From positions 62,001-126,000 of the forward strand of contig JAJYJI010000001.1 in assembly GCA_021789605.1 (NCBI GenBank): a DNA stretch of 64,000 bases, given 5' to 3'. The DNA is from a bacterium (GTDB taxonomy: Bacteria > SZUA-79 > Acidulodesulfobacterales > Acidulodesulfobacteraceae). Shown piece after piece: positions 61,739 to 64,000 of this stretch (the first letter of the stretch is position 1; each line of letters opens with the position of its first letter). The position numbers and the translations under genes were made by a program. The notes below the pieces were generated by a model. That model was given only the letters and a program-made list of their open reading frames with translations, had not been told where the DNA came from and did not search any database.

Positions 61739-62478
61739 CCCTTTTTTTTGTCCTTAATCCCGCGTCCTATTTTATCGGAAATTAAGGAGGCGCTTAACAA
61801 TATAAAGCCCAATGCCGGAATAATTAAGATTAAATCGTCGTCTTCGATGCTAATTCCTATTCCCTGAACGCCCCAGTATATTCCGAAGCTTAAGAGCAAA
61901 ACCGCGGCTACGCCTTTAATCCAGTGGGACGGTATCTTCCTGAAATATTTCCTCAGGTATATAGATAAGATAAGGACGGCGGCGGAACTTATTATAAGGG
62001 CGGAAATTACGGAAAACCATTGGTCTTCGGTAATTGCAAGCGGAACGGCTACTACTGCCACCTCAAATGCTTCTATTATTACGGCATTCAGAGCTACTAT
62101 AAAAGATTTAAACGAACATTTCCGGTGTTTTACCTCCGCGGTTTCCGCCTTTTTAAAAAGAGGTTTTTCTCCCAACTTTTTTGAAAACGGGGTAAGATAA
62201 AATATAAAACTGAGCAGTTTATAGGAAAAATAAAGGCCTACGGAAAGCAGTACCGCGCCTATTATTAATTTAACGGTATATATCGGAACGGTTTTAATAA
62301 GGGCTATTCCGCCGGTAAAAAGAATTATCAGCGTCCCTAAAAATCCTATTATTCCTCCGGCAAGGGCGCTCGACAGTCCGACGTCTTCCCCGACTACGAA
62401 AACTATGGCGGCTACTTCGCTGAGTTCGACTATCGATACCGAAAATACGGTTACGAATATGAGAATATTGAAATTCAT
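61735..62478 (-). CDS. Seven-helix membrane protein, COG4280-like
   Basis: A 247-residue integral membrane protein with about seven helices in two halves: SIVELSEVAAIVFVVGED near residue 14 and VIIEAFEVAVVAVPL near residue 133 are internal repeats each with a Glu-rich EXXEV-type motif inside the membrane. Such duplicated acidic motifs recall cation transporters of the Gdt1/UPF0016, FTR1 or related LysE-like superfamily; COG4280 proteins of unknown function look closest. A metal or proton-coupled transporter is an inference. It sits alone between rodZ and tusA. Confidence 0.7.
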   Translation of the reverse strand: MNFNILIFVTVFSVSIVELSEVAAIVFVVGEDVGLSSALAGGIIGFLGTLIILFTGGIALIKTVPIYTVKLIIGAVLLSVGLYFSYKLLSFIFYLTPFSKKLGEKPLFKKAETAEVKHRKCSFKSFIVALNAVIIEAFEVAVVAVPLAITEDQWFSVISALIISSAAVLILSIYLRKYFRKIPSHWIKGVAAVLLLSFGIYWGVQGIGISIEDDDLILIIPALGFILLSASLISDKIGRGIKDKKKG

Positions 62479-62637
62479 TTTTTTTATTATATCAGATTAT
62501 TATTCGCGCAAACAAGAAAAAACCAACGGTTATTTTTCCCCGTGTAAGTTTTTCCTATTGACTTTTTAAATATTAAGTAATAAGCTAAATTATTATTAAT
62601 ACCAAAATTCATAACATTATTTTAAGGAGGCGACATT

Positions 62638-62871
62638 ATGGCGGTAACACCCAACAAAACACTCGACGCAAGCGGCTTGTCCTGTCCGCTGCCCATCGTC
62701 AAAACAAAAAAAGAGATAGACACTATGGGTTCGGGGCAGGTTTTAGAGGTAATATCCACCGACCCGGGTTCTAAGAACGATATGGTTGCATGGTGCAATA
62801 GGACTGGGAATAAGCTTTTGGAGTCCAAGGAAGAAGGCGGAAAATTTAAGTTTTATGTTCAAAAATCATAA
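62638..62871 (+). CDS. tusA: TusA-family sulfurtransferase/sulfur carrier
   Basis: A 77-residue sulfur relay protein. LDASGLSCPLPIVKTKKEI holds the conserved CPxP motif, with the persulfide-bearing Cys about residue 16, and the fold continues through VISTDPGSKNDMVAWC. Roles include tRNA thiolation, molybdenum cofactor and, with Dsr/Hdr proteins, sulfur oxidation or reduction. No partner is encoded here, so the choice is open. AAGGAGG precedes the ATG. A hairpin terminator-like sequence follows at 62997. Confidence 0.93.
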   Translation: MAVTPNKTLDASGLSCPLPIVKTKKEIDTMGSGQVLEVISTDPGSKNDMVAWCNRTGNKLLESKEEGGKFKFYVQKS

Positions 62872-62996
62872 TTCTTCAAGGAAAATCCCGTCTGTTTAAA
62901 AATTTCGACCTTGAACGCCGGCGCTATATTTAACGATTTAGCGCATTGGTTTTTTCGGACGGCAGGTTTTATCCATTATGTAATATATTATTATAT

Positions 62997-63024
62997 AACG
63001 GGGACGGATTAGTTTGTCCCCGTT
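62997..63024 (+). terminator. Hairpin downstream of tusA
   Basis: AACGGGGAC (62997-63005) pairs perfectly with GTCCCCGTT (63016-63024) around a 10-base loop, 125 bases after tusA and 85 before tatC. It is GC-rich enough to end transcription, though the following bases (TATCGTTC) lack a long T run. Confidence 0.6.
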
Positions 63025-63108
63025 TATCGTTCAAGCGGAATGCCGCTAAAATATCGCAGACTAAATTGCCGCCCGCGATTTTTTCTCAAAAATATCCCAT
63101 AATTTCAG

Positions 63109-63969
63109 ATGAATGCCGAAAATAAAGATGCCGACGCAAAAAAAGAAGTAAGGATGTCTTTTTTAGAGCATTTTTCCGAACTGAGAAAAAGGATATTTTA
63201 TACATTTGCGGCGCTTGTAATATGCATGGGTTTTTCATGGCATCTTTCCTATAAGGTTATAAATTTTATAGAACTGCCATTAGAGAGACCTACTTATATT
63301 ACGTATTTTTCGGGATACGCAAAAACTGTAATAAAAAAAGACGCCCCTTCCGTATATTATTCATTCGGCCTTAATAAAACCCCCAAAAAATTCATAAAAC
63401 ATATTCTTCATTATTCAAGGCCGTTAGAGCCTTTTTTTATGCAGGTCAAGGTATCGCTTATCTTAGGGTTTATTTTTGCGCTCCCTTTTATTTTATTTCA
63501 GATATGGCAGTTTATAAAACCCGGACTGCTAAAAAGGGAAAGGATGTATTTGCTGCCTTTTTTGTTTTTCGGAACGCTGTTCTTTATTTCCGGAACGGTA
63601 TTTATGATTTTATATATATGGCCTGCCGTTATTAATTTCTCGTTGAGCTATCAGAGCCCCGGCCTTTCCCCGCTGATAAATTTAACCCATTATATAGATT
63701 TTGCTTTAAGGCTGGCCTTAATATTCGGCCTTATATTTGAACTGCCGCTTATTTCCGCCCTTTTTTCGCTTGCAGGCATATTGAAACCCGGACTGCTTAA
63801 AAAATACAGAAAGTACGCCTTGATATTAAGCCTTATTATCGCGGCTTTTCATGCAGATTTAGTCACCATGTTTTTCATAGCCGTTCCGCTGTATTCAATG
63901 TATGAGTTAAGCGTTTTAATATCTTCCTTAATATGGAAATTTAAAAAAGGCTCCGAAGGCTCTGCCTAA
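63109..63969 (+). CDS. tatC: Sec-independent protein translocase TatC
   Basis: Core receptor of the twin-arginine export system, which exports folded proteins. The 286-residue protein has the family's N-terminal SFLEHFSELRKRIFYTF (about 17-33) and six helices, with a conserved QIWQFIKPGLLKRER segment between helices and LFELPLISALFSLAGI near the end. A ~55-residue insert (about 60-115, aromatic and lysine-rich) in the first periplasmic loop is larger than in E. coli TatC. tatA/B are not visible in this window; they may follow beyond its end. No ribosome site is evident. Confidence 0.93.
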   Translation: MNAENKDADAKKEVRMSFLEHFSELRKRIFYTFAALVICMGFSWHLSYKVINFIELPLERPTYITYFSGYAKTVIKKDAPSVYYSFGLNKTPKKFIKHILHYSRPLEPFFMQVKVSLILGFIFALPFILFQIWQFIKPGLLKRERMYLLPFLFFGTLFFISGTVFMILYIWPAVINFSLSYQSPGLSPLINLTHYIDFALRLALIFGLIFELPLISALFSLAGILKPGLLKKYRKYALILSLIIAAFHADLVTMFFIAVPLYSMYELSVLISSLIWKFKKGSEGSA

Positions 63970-64000
63970 GTCCGGCCGCCGGTCATATAAAATTAAGTAT

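Overview
The window is bacterial chromosome from an AT-rich, diderm, lipopolysaccharide-making organism. Outer-membrane biogenesis genes (kdsC, lptC, lptA, lptB, lptF, lptG, gmhA), a beta-barrel porin, several lipoproteins, TatC, sigma-54 with an NtrY/NtrX-type pair, and the order kdsC-lptC-lptA-lptB-rpoN-hpf-rapZ fit a proteobacterial or delta-proteobacterial-like (Desulfobacterota-type) lineage. The exact phylum is inference; there is no rRNA or tRNA gene here to settle it. Gene density is high. I see no insertion sequence, prophage, CRISPR array or integrase. Most of the window is ordinary core chromosome.

Layout. 1-5.5 kb: lipopolysaccharide export plus sigma-54, ribosome hibernation factor and RapZ. 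5.5-8.3 kb: metK and ahcY (methyl cycle), separated by a pentanucleotide microsatellite. 8.3-12.3 kb (minus strand): a degenerate receiver protein, nadC, birA and coaX. 12.4-14.7 kb: lptF-lptG. 14.7-19.2 kb: a metallo-beta-lactamase-fold hydrolase and an NtrY/NtrX-like two-component pair. 19.4-23.1 kb: a nitrogen block made of a textbook sigma-54 promoter, an OmpL-like porin, a 64-bp hairpin repeat array, PII and Amt. 23.1-25.7 kb: a small accessory zone with remnants of type II secretion genes and two lipoproteins whose codon use is unlike their neighbours. 26-32.6 kb: thiE-thiC, an AAA ATPase, a membrane diguanylate cyclase and a ROK kinase. 32.9-36.5 kb (minus): rpsF-rpsR-DUF2232-rplI-dnaB. 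36.6-39.4 kb (minus): a B12-binding radical SAM protein resembling hopanoid C-3 methylase, DivIVA and YggT. 39.5-50.3 kb: polX, thiD, a DsbA-like protein, two rubredoxins, argS, two oligopeptide ABC ATPases, a DksA-like protein and dGTPase. 50.3-64 kb: an unrecognised 510-aa exported protein, gmhA, a decayed DNA methyltransferase, purE, mtnP, the purH-purD-DMT-yrdC cluster, a PfkB kinase, a TPR lipoprotein, a RodZ-like protein, a membrane protein, tusA and tatC.

How the genes work together. Almost the whole Lpt bridge (A, B, C, F, G) is encoded in two clusters. RpoN, an NtrX-like activator with an intact GAFTGA loop, and a GG-N10-GC promoter lie within 17 kb; that promoter faces the porin-PII-Amt genes, suggesting a nitrogen-responsive regulon that includes an outer-membrane channel. 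MetK, AhcY and MtnP cover S-adenosylmethionine synthesis and disposal of two of its by-products.

The items most worth a second look are: the sigma-54-driven porin with its 64-bp hairpin repeats; a chimeric methyltransferase remnant hidden between gmhA and purE; the pseudo-receiver protein with a PopZ-like tail; the (ATGAA/ATGAG)15 microsatellite before ahcY; a promoter-like sequence with a G7 spacer before a lipoprotein gene; and the HpnR-like radical SAM gene. I did not find a clear new multi-gene defence or biosynthetic system.
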